Of a DNA stretch of 64,000 nucleotides, positions 34,104 to 42,904 are shown one piece after another (positions within the stretch are counted from its first letter, which is position 1; each line of letters opens with the position of its first letter). The position numbers and the translations under genes are program-made. The DNA is from Micromonospora kangleipakensis. Its GTDB lineage: Bacteria; Actinomycetota; Actinomycetes; Mycobacteriales; Micromonosporaceae. Where the stretch lies: positions 1,736,001 to 1,800,000 of the forward strand of contig NZ_SHLD01000001.1 in NCBI RefSeq assembly GCF_004217615.1, read 5' to 3'. The notes beneath the pieces are model-generated. The model saw only the letters and a program-made list of their open reading frames with translations. It ran no database searches and was not told the DNA's origin.

Positions 34104-35929
34104 GCGGCACCCCCCGCCCCGGCCGGCGACCAGAGCCGCTGCGGCGCCCGGGTACCGGGGAAGAGCAGGTCCACGAAGCGCTCGGCGGTCGGCTGCGGCT
34201 CGTGGTTGGCCAGGCCGGGCCGCTCGTTCGCCTCGATGAAGACGTGCTCCGGCCGGTCCGGGGTGGGCACCAGCAGGTCCAGCCCGGTGACCGGGATGTC
34301 CAGCGCCCGGCTGGCCGCCACGCACGCCTCGGCGATGGCCGGGTGCAGCTCGGCGGTGACGTCGTGGATGGTGCCGCCGGTGTGCAGGTTGGCGGTCCGG
34401 CGTACCGCGAGCACCTGGCCCTCGGGGAGCACGTCGTGCATCCGGTGGCCGGCCGCCGCCACCACCTCGCGGGTCATGCCGTCGATCGGAATGCGGGATT
34501 CGCCGCCGGTGGCGGCGGCCCGGCGCCGGCTGTGCCGCTCGATCAGCTCGGTGACGTCGTGCACCCCGTCCCCGGTGATCTGGGCGGGGCGGCGGACCGC
34601 GGCGGCCACCACCTCGTGGTCGATGACGATCACCCGCAGGTCCGCACCGTCGCGCAGCTCCTCGATCAGCACGTCCGGGCAGAACCGCCGGGCCAGCTCC
34701 ACCGCGGCGGTGAGCGCCTCGGCGGTCCGGACGCCGACGGTGATGCCGTTGCCCTGCTCGCCGCGGGCCGGCTTGACCACCACCGGGCCGACGTCCGCCA
34801 GGAAGGCCAGGTCGTCCGGCTCGCCGGTGGCGGTCCGGCCGCGCGGCACCGACAGCCCGGCCTCGGTGAGGATCCGCCGGGTGACCCGCTTGTCGTCGCA
34901 GCGGCTCATCGCCACCGCCGAGGTCAGCTCGGAGAGCGACTCCCGGGTGTGGATGGCCCGGCCACCGTTGGTCAGCTTCAGCTCGCCCCAGCGCGGGTCG
35001 GTGACCTCCACCCGGATGCCGCGCCGCATCGCCTCGTCCGCGACGATCTTCGCGTACGGGTTGAGCTCGTCGTACCCCTCCGGGGTGGCGGGCAGGAAGA
35101 GCCGCTCGTTGATCGGGTTCTTCCGCTTCACGCAGAGCGTGCCGGTGCGGTGGAAGCCGAGCCGCTCGTAGAGCCGGATCGCCCCCGAGTTCTCGGCGAG
35201 CACCGAGAGGTCCACGAAGGCCCGCCCCCGCTCGTCGAGCCGGTCGGCCAGCTCCGACAGCAGCGCCTGGCCGGTGCCGGGCGGCGCGTGGTTGAAGTCC
35301 ACCGTCAGGCACCAGAGGCTGGCGCCGTTCTCCGGGTCGGCGAAGACCGCCACGTGGTCGACGCCGGTGATGGTGCCGACGATCTCGCCGGTGGGCGCCT
35401 CGGCGATCAGGTGCAGGAACCGGTCGGTGCCGGCGTTCTCGACCAGCACCTCGACCGGCGCGGTGACCATGCCGTTGCGGGCGTAGATCCGGTTCACCGC
35501 GTCGGCGTCCGCGGCGTCGCGCAGCGGACGGATCACCAGGCCCGGGATCTCCCCGCCGGAGTCGGTGGCGGCCGGCCGCCGGTCGCCCAGCGGCAGCCGG
35601 TAGGTCAGCGAGGGGTCGATGAAGAGCTCGTCCGGCAGCCGGGAGACCAGCACGTGCGGGTCGCGCAGGTAGATGCAGATGTCCCGGGCGCCAACCGCCT
35701 CGGAGCGCAGCACGTCGGCGACATCAACCTGGTCGGCGAAGGTCTGGCCGAAGACCAGCCGGCCCCAGCCGCAGTCCAGGACCACGCCCGCCGGGTCGGT
35801 GGGCTGCCGCGTGGGCTCGGGTGCGCCCGGGGCGACCGGGTCGCCGCCCGGACCGGTCCGCTCGCGGCGGCGGCCGAGCACCCGTTCCCGGTCGGTACGC
35901 GCCGTGCCGGTGGCGAGGGTGTCGGTCAC
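34100..35929 (-). CDS. ngg: N-acetylglutaminylglutamine synthetase (GNAT + ATP-grasp)
   Basis: A 609-residue two-domain enzyme. The N-terminal ~100 residues are poorly conserved, a GNAT acetyltransferase domain lies at ~110-290 (LVIRPLRDAADADAVNRIY, FNHAPPGTGQALLSELADRL), and an ATP-grasp ligase domain at ~330-600 (SRCDDKRVTRRILTEAGLSV, VVVKPARGEQGNGITVGV, FIEANERPGLANHEPQ). In the NAGGN pathway this protein acetylates glutamine and joins a second glutamine. It starts with a GTG 2 bp after the amidotransferase stop. The fusion of both domains is normal for the family. Confidence 0.9.
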   Translation of the reverse strand: MTDTLATGTARTDRERVLGRRRERTGPGGDPVAPGAPEPTRQPTDPAGVVLDCGWGRLVFGQTFADQVDVADVLRSEAVGARDICIYLRDPHVLVSRLPDELFIDPSLTYRLPLGDRRPAATDSGGEIPGLVIRPLRDAADADAVNRIYARNGMVTAPVEVLVENAGTDRFLHLIAEAPTGEIVGTITGVDHVAVFADPENGASLWCLTVDFNHAPPGTGQALLSELADRLDERGRAFVDLSVLAENSGAIRLYERLGFHRTGTLCVKRKNPINERLFLPATPEGYDELNPYAKIVADEAMRRGIRVEVTDPRWGELKLTNGGRAIHTRESLSELTSAVAMSRCDDKRVTRRILTEAGLSVPRGRTATGEPDDLAFLADVGPVVVKPARGEQGNGITVGVRTAEALTAAVELARRFCPDVLIEELRDGADLRVIVIDHEVVAAAVRRPAQITGDGVHDVTELIERHSRRRAAATGGESRIPIDGMTREVVAAAGHRMHDVLPEGQVLAVRRTANLHTGGTIHDVTAELHPAIAEACVAASRALDIPVTGLDLLVPTPDRPEHVFIEANERPGLANHEPQPTAERFVDLLFPGTRAPQRLWSPAGAGGAA

Positions 35930-35931
35930 GG

Positions 35932-37716
35932 TCAGTCGATTCCGTGGCTCTGGAGCCACATTTCCAGGAGTCCCAGTTGCCACAGCTTGTTTCCGTTCAA
36001 CGGGGTCAGTTCGGCGTTCGGGTCGGCCAGCAGCGCGTCGACGTAGTCGGCGCGGAACAGGTCGCGGCGGCGGGCCTCGGGCGCGGAGAGCGCGTCGCGT
36101 ACCCGGTCGAGGAGCTTGCCCTCGAGGTGGGTGAGGCCCGGCACCGGGAAGTAGCCCTTGGGCCGGTCGATCACCTCGTGCGGGAGGACCCGGCGGCCGA
36201 TCTCCTTCAGTACGCCCTTGCCGCCCTGGGCCAGCTTCAGCTCCGGCGGGCAGCTCGCCGCCAGCTCCACGAACTCGTGGTCGAGGAAGGGCACCCGGGC
36301 CTCCAGCCCGTGCGCCATCGTCATGTTGTCGACCCGCTTCACCGGGTCGTCGGTCAGCATGACCTGGGTGTCGATCCGCAGGCCGGCGTCGACCGCGGTC
36401 TGCGCGCCCGGCCGGCCCAGGTGCCCGGCGACGAACTCCCGCGCCGGGTCGCCGTCGGCGAGCCACGCCGGGTTGAGCACCCGCGCCAGCCCGGCCGCGT
36501 CCCGGTCGAAGAACGCCTTCGCGTACGTCTCCAGCGCCTGCTCCCGGTCGACGCCGGCGAGCGGCGGGTACCAGTGGTAGCCGCCCAGGATCTCGTCCGC
36601 GCCCTGGCCGGACTGGACCACCTTGACGTGCTGGGCGACCTCCTGGCTGAGCAGCCAGAACGCCACGCAGTCGTGGCTGACCATCGGTTCGCTCATGGCC
36701 GCGACGGCGGCCTCCAGCGGCGGCAGCAGGTCGCCGGTGGGCACCTTGATCTGGTGGTGGTCGGTGCCGAAGGTCTTCGCGACCAGGTCGGAGTAGGCGA
36801 ACTCGTCGCCCTCCCGGCCGCCGACGGACTCGAACCCGATGGAGAAGGTGGCGAGCCCGGACTGCCCCTCGCCGGCGAGCAGGGCGACCACCAGGCTGGA
36901 GTCGAGCCCGCCGGAGAGCAGCACGCCGACCGGCACGTCGGCGACCATCCGGCGGCGCACCGCGGTGGTCAGCGACTCCCGCAGCGCGTCCTGCCAGTCC
37001 CGCTCGGACCAGTCGGCGCGCTCGGCGGCGCGGGTGAACGCCGGGTCCCAGTAGACCCGCTCGCGGGTGGAGCCGTCGGGCTCGTAGACGCGGACGGTGG
37101 CCGGGGGCAGCTTGGCGACGCCGCGCAGGATGGTCCGCGGCGGCGGCACGATGCTGTGGAGGCTCAGGTAGTGGGCGAGCGCCACCGGGTCGATCGAGGT
37201 GTCGATCCCGCCCCCGGCCAGCAGCGCCGGCAGGGTGCTGGCGAAGCGCACCACGCCGGGCGTCTCGGCCAGGTAGAGCGGCTTGATGCCGAGCCGGTCC
37301 CGGGCCAGGACGAGGCGGCCGGTGTCCCGCTCGCTGATCGCGACGGCGAACATGCCGATCAGGTGGTCGACGAAGTCGAGCCCCCACTCGGCGTACGCCT
37401 TGATCACGACCTCGCTGTCACCGGCGGAGAAGAAGCGGTGGCCCTTGGCCTGCAACTCCTGGTGCAGCTCGCGGTAGTTGTAGATGCAGCCGTTGAAGAC
37501 GCCGGTCAGGCCCGAGGCGGCGTCGACCAGCGGCTGGCCGCTCGCCGCGGAGAGGTCGATGATCTTCAGGCGGCGGTGGCCGAGGGCCGTCGGGCCCTGG
37601 GACCAGACCCCGCTGTCGTCCGGTCCCCGGTCACTCATCGTGGCCGCCATCCGCTCCACCGCCGCGACGTCGGCACGCGAGCCGTCACGACGGAACTCCC
37701 CAGCCAGTCCGCACAT
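35932..37716 (-). CDS. N-acetylglutaminylglutamine amidotransferase (asparagine-synthase-like)
   Basis: A 594-residue class II glutamine amidotransferase fused to an asparagine-synthetase domain. The catalytic Cys2 follows the initiator (MCGLAGEFRRDGS), and the N-terminal domain has RGPDDSGVW and GHRRLKIIDLS. The synthetase domain has the pyrophosphate loop VLLSGGLDSSLVVALLAGEG. Here it amidates the dipeptide to N-acetylglutaminylglutamine amide, an osmolyte. Neighbour genes, not the domain alone, give the specific assignment over asparagine synthase. First gene of the three-gene operon; promoter expected in 37717-37917. Confidence 0.9.
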   Translation of the reverse strand: MCGLAGEFRRDGSRADVAAVERMAATMSDRGPDDSGVWSQGPTALGHRRLKIIDLSAASGQPLVDAASGLTGVFNGCIYNYRELHQELQAKGHRFFSAGDSEVVIKAYAEWGLDFVDHLIGMFAVAISERDTGRLVLARDRLGIKPLYLAETPGVVRFASTLPALLAGGGIDTSIDPVALAHYLSLHSIVPPPRTILRGVAKLPPATVRVYEPDGSTRERVYWDPAFTRAAERADWSERDWQDALRESLTTAVRRRMVADVPVGVLLSGGLDSSLVVALLAGEGQSGLATFSIGFESVGGREGDEFAYSDLVAKTFGTDHHQIKVPTGDLLPPLEAAVAAMSEPMVSHDCVAFWLLSQEVAQHVKVVQSGQGADEILGGYHWYPPLAGVDREQALETYAKAFFDRDAAGLARVLNPAWLADGDPAREFVAGHLGRPGAQTAVDAGLRIDTQVMLTDDPVKRVDNMTMAHGLEARVPFLDHEFVELAASCPPELKLAQGGKGVLKEIGRRVLPHEVIDRPKGYFPVPGLTHLEGKLLDRVRDALSAPEARRRDLFRADYVDALLADPNAELTPLNGNKLWQLGLLEMWLQSHGID

Positions 37717-37917
37717 GCCACGCCATGCTGCCAGAGGCTGCCGGGGTTCGCCCGTTGAGCTGATGCCCCTGCATTACACGTTTGCTAAGGTGCGCGCGCC
37801 CTTCGCCGGGCCGCTTGCGGGTGCCGGGAATCCTGTCCCGGGTCGGCGTGATGCCCGAATCGGACCGGGCCCACGGTGTGACAAACACCGCAGGCCCGGA
37901 AACGGACATCAGGTCGG

Positions 37918-38580
37918 TCAGCCGGCGGTACGCGCCACGCCGACCGGGCAGCTCAGCCCGTTGGGGCCGTGGTTGCAGTACCCGTTCGGGTTCTTCGTGG
38001 GCGCCAGGTACTGCTGGTGGTAGTCCTCGGCGAAGTAGTAGTCGCCGAGCGGGGCGATCTCCGTGGTGATCTCACCCTTGCCGGCCCGCGCCACGATCGG
38101 CGCGAACGCGTCCCGGGACGCCTGCGCGGTGGCGAGCTGGTCCTCGGTGGTGGTGTAGATCGCCGACCGGTACTGCGTACCGACGTCGTTGCCCTGGCGC
38201 ATGCCCTGCGTCGGGTCGTGGTTCTCCCAGAAGACCTTGAGCAGGTCCTCGTAGCTGATCTTGGTGGGGTCGTAGACCACCTGGACCGCCTCGACGTGCC
38301 CGGTCATCCCCGAGCAGACCTCCTCGTAGGTCGGGTTCGGGGTGACGCCACCCGCGTAACCGGCCGACGTGGTGATCACACCGGGCAGGGTCCAGAACAG
38401 TCGCTCGGCGCCCCAGAAACAGCCCATTCCGAAGACGGTGACCTGCGAGCCCTCGGGGAACGGGCCCTTCAGCGAGGACGGGAGCACCTCGTGCCGGTCA
38501 CCGATCGGCATCGCGATCGGGCGGCCCGGCAGGGCCTGGTCGGGGGTGGGCAGCTCGGCCTTCATGCGGCGAAGGAACAC
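37918..38580 (-). CDS. msrA: Peptide methionine (S)-S-oxide reductase MsrA
   Basis: A 220-residue repair enzyme that reduces methionine-S-sulfoxide in proteins. The catalytic Cys is in [15 protein letters not shown], with [20 protein letters not shown], the [14 protein letters not shown] segment and FWENHDPTQ following. A C-terminal Cys pair ([11 protein letters not shown]) can serve as resolving residues. The N-terminal ~40-residue extension ([20 protein letters not shown]) is usual in the longer actinobacterial form. The GTG at 38580 has GAGGAG 7 nt upstream. Confidence 0.95.
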   Translation of the reverse strand: MFLRRMKAELPTPDQALPGRPIAMPIGDRHEVLPSSLKGPFPEGSQVTVFGMGCFWGAERLFWTLPGVITTSAGYAGGVTPNPTYEEVCSGMTGHVEAVQVVYDPTKISYEDLLKVFWENHDPTQGMRQGNDVGTQYRSAIYTTTEDQLATAQASRDAFAPIVARAGKGEITTEIAPLGDYYFAEDYHQQYLAPTKNPNGYCNHGPNGLSCPVGVARTAG

Positions 38581-38686
38581 GGTGGGACTCCTCTCGTACC
38601 TCTGCCAGCCTGTAACACCACCGGGCCCCGCTTCCTTACCCGCCCTGCCGCCGATCACCGGACGTCAGGAGTCCGTCACGCTGTCC

Positions 38687-39115
38687 CTAGCCGACCCGAT
38701 GTCCGGTGACGGCGGCGGCGATCCGGCCGGCGTACTCCCGGGCCTCCGGGTCGTCGGTGTAGCGGGTCCGGGGCCAGAAGAAGCCGCGCAGGCCGTCCCC
38801 CTTGGCCCGGGGCACCACGTGGGCGTGCAGGTGCGGCACCGACTGGGAAACCTTGTTGTTCATCGCCACGAACGTCCCACCGGCCCCCAGACCGGTCTCC
38901 ACCGCCAGGGCCAACCGCTGCACGAGGCCGAAGTAGCCGGCCAGCGCCTCCGCCGGCAGGTCGGTCAGGGTGACCAGGTGGACCCGCGGCACCACCAGCA
39001 CGTGCCCCTTGAACACCGGCCGGGTGTCCAGGAACGCCACCCCGTCCGGCTCGTCCGCGACGGTGAACGCGGGCACCTCGCCCGCCACGATCCCGCAGAA
39101 CACGCACCCGCTCAT
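38687..39115 (-). CDS. HIT family protein
   Basis: A 142-residue nucleotide-binding hydrolase. The HIT triad is present as VPHLHAHVVPR, preceded by MNNKVSQS; an N-terminal CVFCGIVAGEVPAF with two Cys, paired with a later His, is a common zinc site. Family members hydrolyse AMP-lysine or dinucleotide substrates; this one is not specified. The ATG at 39115 gives a standard start. It is divergent from metB with a 275-bp gap carrying a repeat arm. Confidence 0.9.
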   Translation of the reverse strand: MSGCVFCGIVAGEVPAFTVADEPDGVAFLDTRPVFKGHVLVVPRVHLVTLTDLPAEALAGYFGLVQRLALAVETGLGAGGTFVAMNNKVSQSVPHLHAHVVPRAKGDGLRGFFWPRTRYTDDPEAREYAGRIAAAVTGHRVG

Positions 39116-39194
39116 CGCGCCAGGCTATTACCGGCACCGTGCGGCCGCCCTCCGGGCGCGGCCGTGGCGGTGGGCCGGGGTGAGCTCGTGCTGC

Positions 39195-39222
39195 GCTACG
39201 AAGCTGATGACGAGAATGAATC
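39195..39222. repeat. Palindromic-repeat family, single arm
   Basis: GCTACGAAGCTGATGACGAG then AATGAATC matches one arm of the palindrome at 32817-32892 almost base for base, but the opposite arm is missing or decayed. It lies in the gap between divergent hit and metB. Confidence 0.6.
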
Positions 39223-39390
39223 AGGGTGATGCTTCAGTCCGGGGCCCTGGCCGGCGTCGGTTGCGTGGCGGGGTGAGTCAGCTGCGTCATCGGGTTTGCA
39301 GCGACCGCGACGGACCGCGCGGGCGACCGGCGACGTCGCGCCCGGCGGGTTCCGCCCGGGCCGGCGCATGGGCGGACTAACGTCTCGGGA

Positions 39391-40533
39391 ATGAGTCACG
39401 GCTTTGAGACGCTCGCCATCCACGCCGGCCAGGACCCGGAGGCCCGCACCGGCGCGGTGATCCCACCGATCTACCAGACCAGCACGTACGCCCAGGACGC
39501 CGTCGGGGCGCCCCGTCAGGGCTACGAATACAGCCGTTCCGGCAACCCCACCCGCGACGCCCTCCAGGAGTGCCTGGCCGCGCTGGAGGGCGGGCCCGTC
39601 GGGCTCGCCTTCGCCAGCGGCCTGGCCGCCGAGGACGCCCTGCTGCGCACCGTCTGCAAGCCGGGCGACCACGTGGTGATCCCGGACGACGCGTACGGCG
39701 GCACGTACCGGCTCTTCGCCAAGGTCGCCGAGCGCTGGGGACTGGACTTCACGCCGGCCCGGGTCTCCGACCCGGACGCGGTGCGGGCCGCGATCCGCCC
39801 CGGCACCACCCGGATCATCTGGGTGGAGACGCCGACCAACCCGTTGCTCGGCATCGCCGACATCGCCACCCTGGCCGCCGTCGCGCACGACGCCAACGCG
39901 CTGCTGGTGGTCGACAACACCTTCGCCTCGCCGTACCTGCAGCAGCCGATCGCGCACGGCGCGGACGTGGTGGTCCACTCCACCACGAAGTACATCGGCG
40001 GCCACTCCGACGTGGTCGGTGGCGCGCTGATCGCCGCCGACGCCGGGCTCGGCGACGGGCTGCGCTACCACCAGAACGCGATGGGCGCGATCAACGGCCC
40101 GTTCGACGCCTGGCTCACCCTGCGCGGCATCAAGACCCTCGGCGTACGGATGGACCGGCACTGCGACAACGCCGAGCGGATCGCCGCGTACCTGGACGGG
40201 CACGCGAAGGTCGGCCAGGTCATCTACCCGGGCCTGCCGTCGCACCCGGGCCACGAGGTGGCCGCCAAGCAGATGAGCCGGTTCGGCGGCATGATCTCGT
40301 TCCGCGCCGCGGGCGGCGAGGAGCACGCGGTGGAGATCTGCAACCGGGCGAAGCTCTTCGTGCTCGCCGAGTCGCTCGGCGGCGTGGAATCCCTGATCGA
40401 GCACCCGGGCCGGATGACACACGCAAGTGCTGCCGGCTCGCCGCTTGAAGTTCCCGGCGATCTCGTGCGACTGTCTGTCGGCATCGAGACGGTCGACGAC
40501 CTGCTCGCCGATCTGGAGCAGGCGCTGGGCTGA
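39391..40533 (+). CDS. metB: Cystathionine gamma-synthase
   Basis: A 380-residue PLP enzyme of the Cys/Met-metabolism family that joins O-succinyl- or O-acetylhomoserine and cysteine to make cystathionine. PLP lysine is K200 in VVVHSTTKYIGGHSDVVGG; other landmarks are YEYSRSGNPTRDALQ, ASGLAAEDALLR, VETPTNP and the C-terminal LGGVESLIEHPGRMTHAS. Cystathionine gamma-lyase is the chief alternative, since the two are hard to tell apart by sequence; the mycobacterial gene order supports metB. The amidase gene follows within 20 bp. Confidence 0.88.
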   Translation: MSHGFETLAIHAGQDPEARTGAVIPPIYQTSTYAQDAVGAPRQGYEYSRSGNPTRDALQECLAALEGGPVGLAFASGLAAEDALLRTVCKPGDHVVIPDDAYGGTYRLFAKVAERWGLDFTPARVSDPDAVRAAIRPGTTRIIWVETPTNPLLGIADIATLAAVAHDANALLVVDNTFASPYLQQPIAHGADVVVHSTTKYIGGHSDVVGGALIAADAGLGDGLRYHQNAMGAINGPFDAWLTLRGIKTLGVRMDRHCDNAERIAAYLDGHAKVGQVIYPGLPSHPGHEVAAKQMSRFGGMISFRAAGGEEHAVEICNRAKLFVLAESLGGVESLIEHPGRMTHASAAGSPLEVPGDLVRLSVGIETVDDLLADLEQALG

Positions 40534-40551
40534 CCGCTGGGGAGGGTGGCC

Positions 40552-41955
40552 GTGCAGGACATCATGCCGACCTGGGTGGGGGCGACCGCCAAGCAGATCG
40601 CCCGGGGCGTACGCCGGGGCGACGTCTCCGCCACCCAGGTCGTCGCCGACCACCTGGACCACATCGCCCGGGCCGACGCCGACCTCGCCGCGTTCCGCAC
40701 GGTACGCGGCGGGGAGGCGGTCACCGAGGCGGAGAAGGTCGACGAGCAGGAGGACCTGGCGAACCTCCCGCTGGCCGGGGTGCCGGTCGCGGTCAAGGAG
40801 AACACCCCGGTCGCCGGCCTGCCCACCTGGAACGGGTCGGCCGCGGTGCGGACCAGCGTGGCGGAGGCCGACCACGAGGTGGTCCGGCGGCTGCGCGGCG
40901 CGGGGGCGGTGATCCTCGGGGTGACCCGGATGCCGGAACTCGGCCTCTGGGCGCTCACCGACGACGAGACCGGGGTGACCCGCAACCCGTGGGACCCGCG
41001 GCGTACCCCCGGCGGCTCCTCCGGCGGCGCGGCCGCCGCGGTCGCCGCGGGCCTGGTGCCGATGGCGCACGGCAACGACGGCCTCGGCTCGATCCGCATC
41101 CCGGCGGCCTGCTGCGGGCTGGTCGGGCTCAAGCCCGGCCGCGGCGTGATCCCCTACCAGCTCGGCGCGGACGACTGGTTCGGCCTCGCCGAGCACGGCG
41201 TGCTGACCGGCACGGTCGCCGACGCGGTGGTCGGCTTCTCGGTGCTGGCCGGCCGCCGCCCCGACAAGCTGGTCCCGCCGTCGCGCCTGCGGGTCGGCGT
41301 CTCGCTGCGCTCGCCGGTCCGCGGCGTCTCGCCGGACGCGCCCAACCGGGACGCGGTCGCCGCCGCAGGCCGGCTGCTCGCCGCCGCCGGGCACGACACC
41401 GTGCCGGCCGACCCGGTCTACCCGACCGCGCTCGGCCTCAAGGGGATCGCCACCTGGTTCGCCGCGGCGGCCGCCGACGTGCAGGCCGCCGGGGTGGAGC
41501 GGCGGGACCTCCAGCGGCGCAGCCGCCGGCACGTCGCACTCGGCGAGTGGGCGCAGCGGCGCGGGTACGTCCGGGAGGCCGACCGGGCCGCCTGGCGGGA
41601 GCGCTCGGTGAGCTTCTTCGGCGACCACTCGATCGACCTGCTGCTCACCCCGGCGCTGGCCGGCCCGCCGCCGGAGGCCGCCGGCTGGTCGGGCCGCTCC
41701 TGGATGGCGAACATGAAGGCCAACATCCGGTACGCCCCGTACGCCGCCCCGTGGAACATCGCCGGCCTGCCCGCCATCGTGGTGCCGGTCGGCCGGCGAC
41801 CGGACGGGCTGCCCGTCGCCGTGCAGCTGGTCGGCCCGCCCGGTTCGGAGCTGCTGCTGCTCGGTGTCGCCGGCCAGTTCGAGATGCAGGCCCCGTGGCA
41901 GCGGCACGCCCCGGGCTACCCGCGGGTGGGGACGGGGTCGCCGGCCGCCGCATGA
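40552..41955 (+). CDS. Amidase-signature family amidase
   Basis: A 467-residue hydrolase of the amidase signature family. The Ser-cisSer-Lys triad is visible: K82 in VAVKENTPVAG, cis-Ser S157 in TPGGSSGGAAAA, nucleophile S180 in DGLGSIRIPAACCGLVG. Members hydrolyse diverse amides or act in GatA; this one lacks gatB/gatC neighbours. The GTG at 40552 is preferred to 40546 because GGAGG (40541-40545) is spaced 6 nt from it. It probably forms an operon with metB, but no pathway link is evident. Confidence 0.88.
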   Translation: MQDIMPTWVGATAKQIARGVRRGDVSATQVVADHLDHIARADADLAAFRTVRGGEAVTEAEKVDEQEDLANLPLAGVPVAVKENTPVAGLPTWNGSAAVRTSVAEADHEVVRRLRGAGAVILGVTRMPELGLWALTDDETGVTRNPWDPRRTPGGSSGGAAAAVAAGLVPMAHGNDGLGSIRIPAACCGLVGLKPGRGVIPYQLGADDWFGLAEHGVLTGTVADAVVGFSVLAGRRPDKLVPPSRLRVGVSLRSPVRGVSPDAPNRDAVAAAGRLLAAAGHDTVPADPVYPTALGLKGIATWFAAAAADVQAAGVERRDLQRRSRRHVALGEWAQRRGYVREADRAAWRERSVSFFGDHSIDLLLTPALAGPPPEAAGWSGRSWMANMKANIRYAPYAAPWNIAGLPAIVVPVGRRPDGLPVAVQLVGPPGSELLLLGVAGQFEMQAPWQRHAPGYPRVGTGSPAAA

Positions 41956-41998
41956 TCGACTAGCGTGTGCGCACCTTGACGCGTACCCGGGGGACATG

Positions 41999-42904
41999 AT
42001 GCGGTGCCAGACCTGCGGGGACGAGACGTCCCCGGCCTTCGACGACTGCCAGCGCTGCGCTACGCCGCTCGACGGTCCGGCCCTGTCACCGGGGATCGCC
42101 ACCTATGGCGTACGCGGGCTCGGGCTGGCCGCGGCGATCGGCCTGGGCCTGACCACGCTGCTGTACGTGCTGCTGGCGCTCTTCCCGGCCGTGGACGCGG
42201 TGCTGGCCCGGCGGGCCGGGACGACCGACGACGCGGAGCCGATCCGGAGCGCCACGGTGCTGGAGGGCCTCCTCAACGTGCCGTACCTGCTGGTCTACCT
42301 GACCACCGCGGTACTGGTCATGATCTGGATGTTCCGGGCCCGGAAGAACACCGACGCCTTCCCCGGTGTCCGGCCGCATCTCAACGCCCACTGGGCGATC
42401 ACCGGCTGGTGGGTGCCCTTCGCCAGCCTCGTGATCCCCTGCAAGGTGATGGCCGACATCGCCCGGGATAGCCTCGGCCGCACCCGGGGGCTGGTGGCTC
42501 TCTGGTGGGCGGGCTGGCTGGTCTTCAGCGTCGCGGATGTGTTCACCAGCCTCGACACCGCGAAGAGCCAACTGCTGCTGCCCGAGCCGCGCACCCCGCA
42601 GGACTTCCAGCGCTACGCCGACCACTACCAGGAGGCGGCGCTGCGGAACCTGGTCCCGGCACTGGCCTGCCTGGTCGCAGGCGCGTCGCTGATCGCGCTG
42701 ATCCTGCGGATCTCCGCCGCCCAGCAGGCGCGGATCGCCCGCGGCACCACCGCCTGGCCGGGCGCCCCGGCCTGGCTCGCCGCCCCGGCCGGGCCCGGAC
42801 CGGCCGGCGAGCCGGTGACCGAGCCGTCGCAGCCGGTCTCCGCCGACGGGAACCCGGTGTCGCCACCGGCGCCGGGAGCGGCTGGTGGCACGATCGGGGC
42901 ATGA
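41999..42904 (+). CDS. DUF4328 domain-containing membrane protein
   Basis: A 301-residue protein beginning with a small zinc ribbon (CQTCGDE and CQRC) and followed by a DUF4328 unit with about five membrane helices: GLGLAAAIGLGLTTLLYVLL, VPYLLVYLTTAVLVMIWMF, the highly typical FRARKNTDAFPGVRPHLNAHW and WWVPFASLVIPCKVM, WWAGWLVFSVADVF. The tail is Pro/Ala-rich. Function unknown. Two adjacent ATG codons (41996, 41999) are possible; the second has better spacing. Its stop overlaps the ilvA start by ATGA. Confidence 0.8.
   Translation: MRCQTCGDETSPAFDDCQRCATPLDGPALSPGIATYGVRGLGLAAAIGLGLTTLLYVLLALFPAVDAVLARRAGTTDDAEPIRSATVLEGLLNVPYLLVYLTTAVLVMIWMFRARKNTDAFPGVRPHLNAHWAITGWWVPFASLVIPCKVMADIARDSLGRTRGLVALWWAGWLVFSVADVFTSLDTAKSQLLLPEPRTPQDFQRYADHYQEAALRNLVPALACLVAGASLIALILRISAAQQARIARGTTAWPGAPAWLAAPAGPGPAGEPVTEPSQPVSADGNPVSPPAPGAAGGTIGA

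Noticed and set aside
39223..39390. Possible SAM or other riboswitch upstream of metB
   Set aside because: I looked for conserved SAM-riboswitch elements and saw none; only a repeat arm and GC-rich spacer.
38687..42102. Long minus-strand frame (about 968 codons) across metB, the amidase and beyond
   Set aside because: It is antisense to clear + strand genes (metB, amidase) and has only low-complexity composition.
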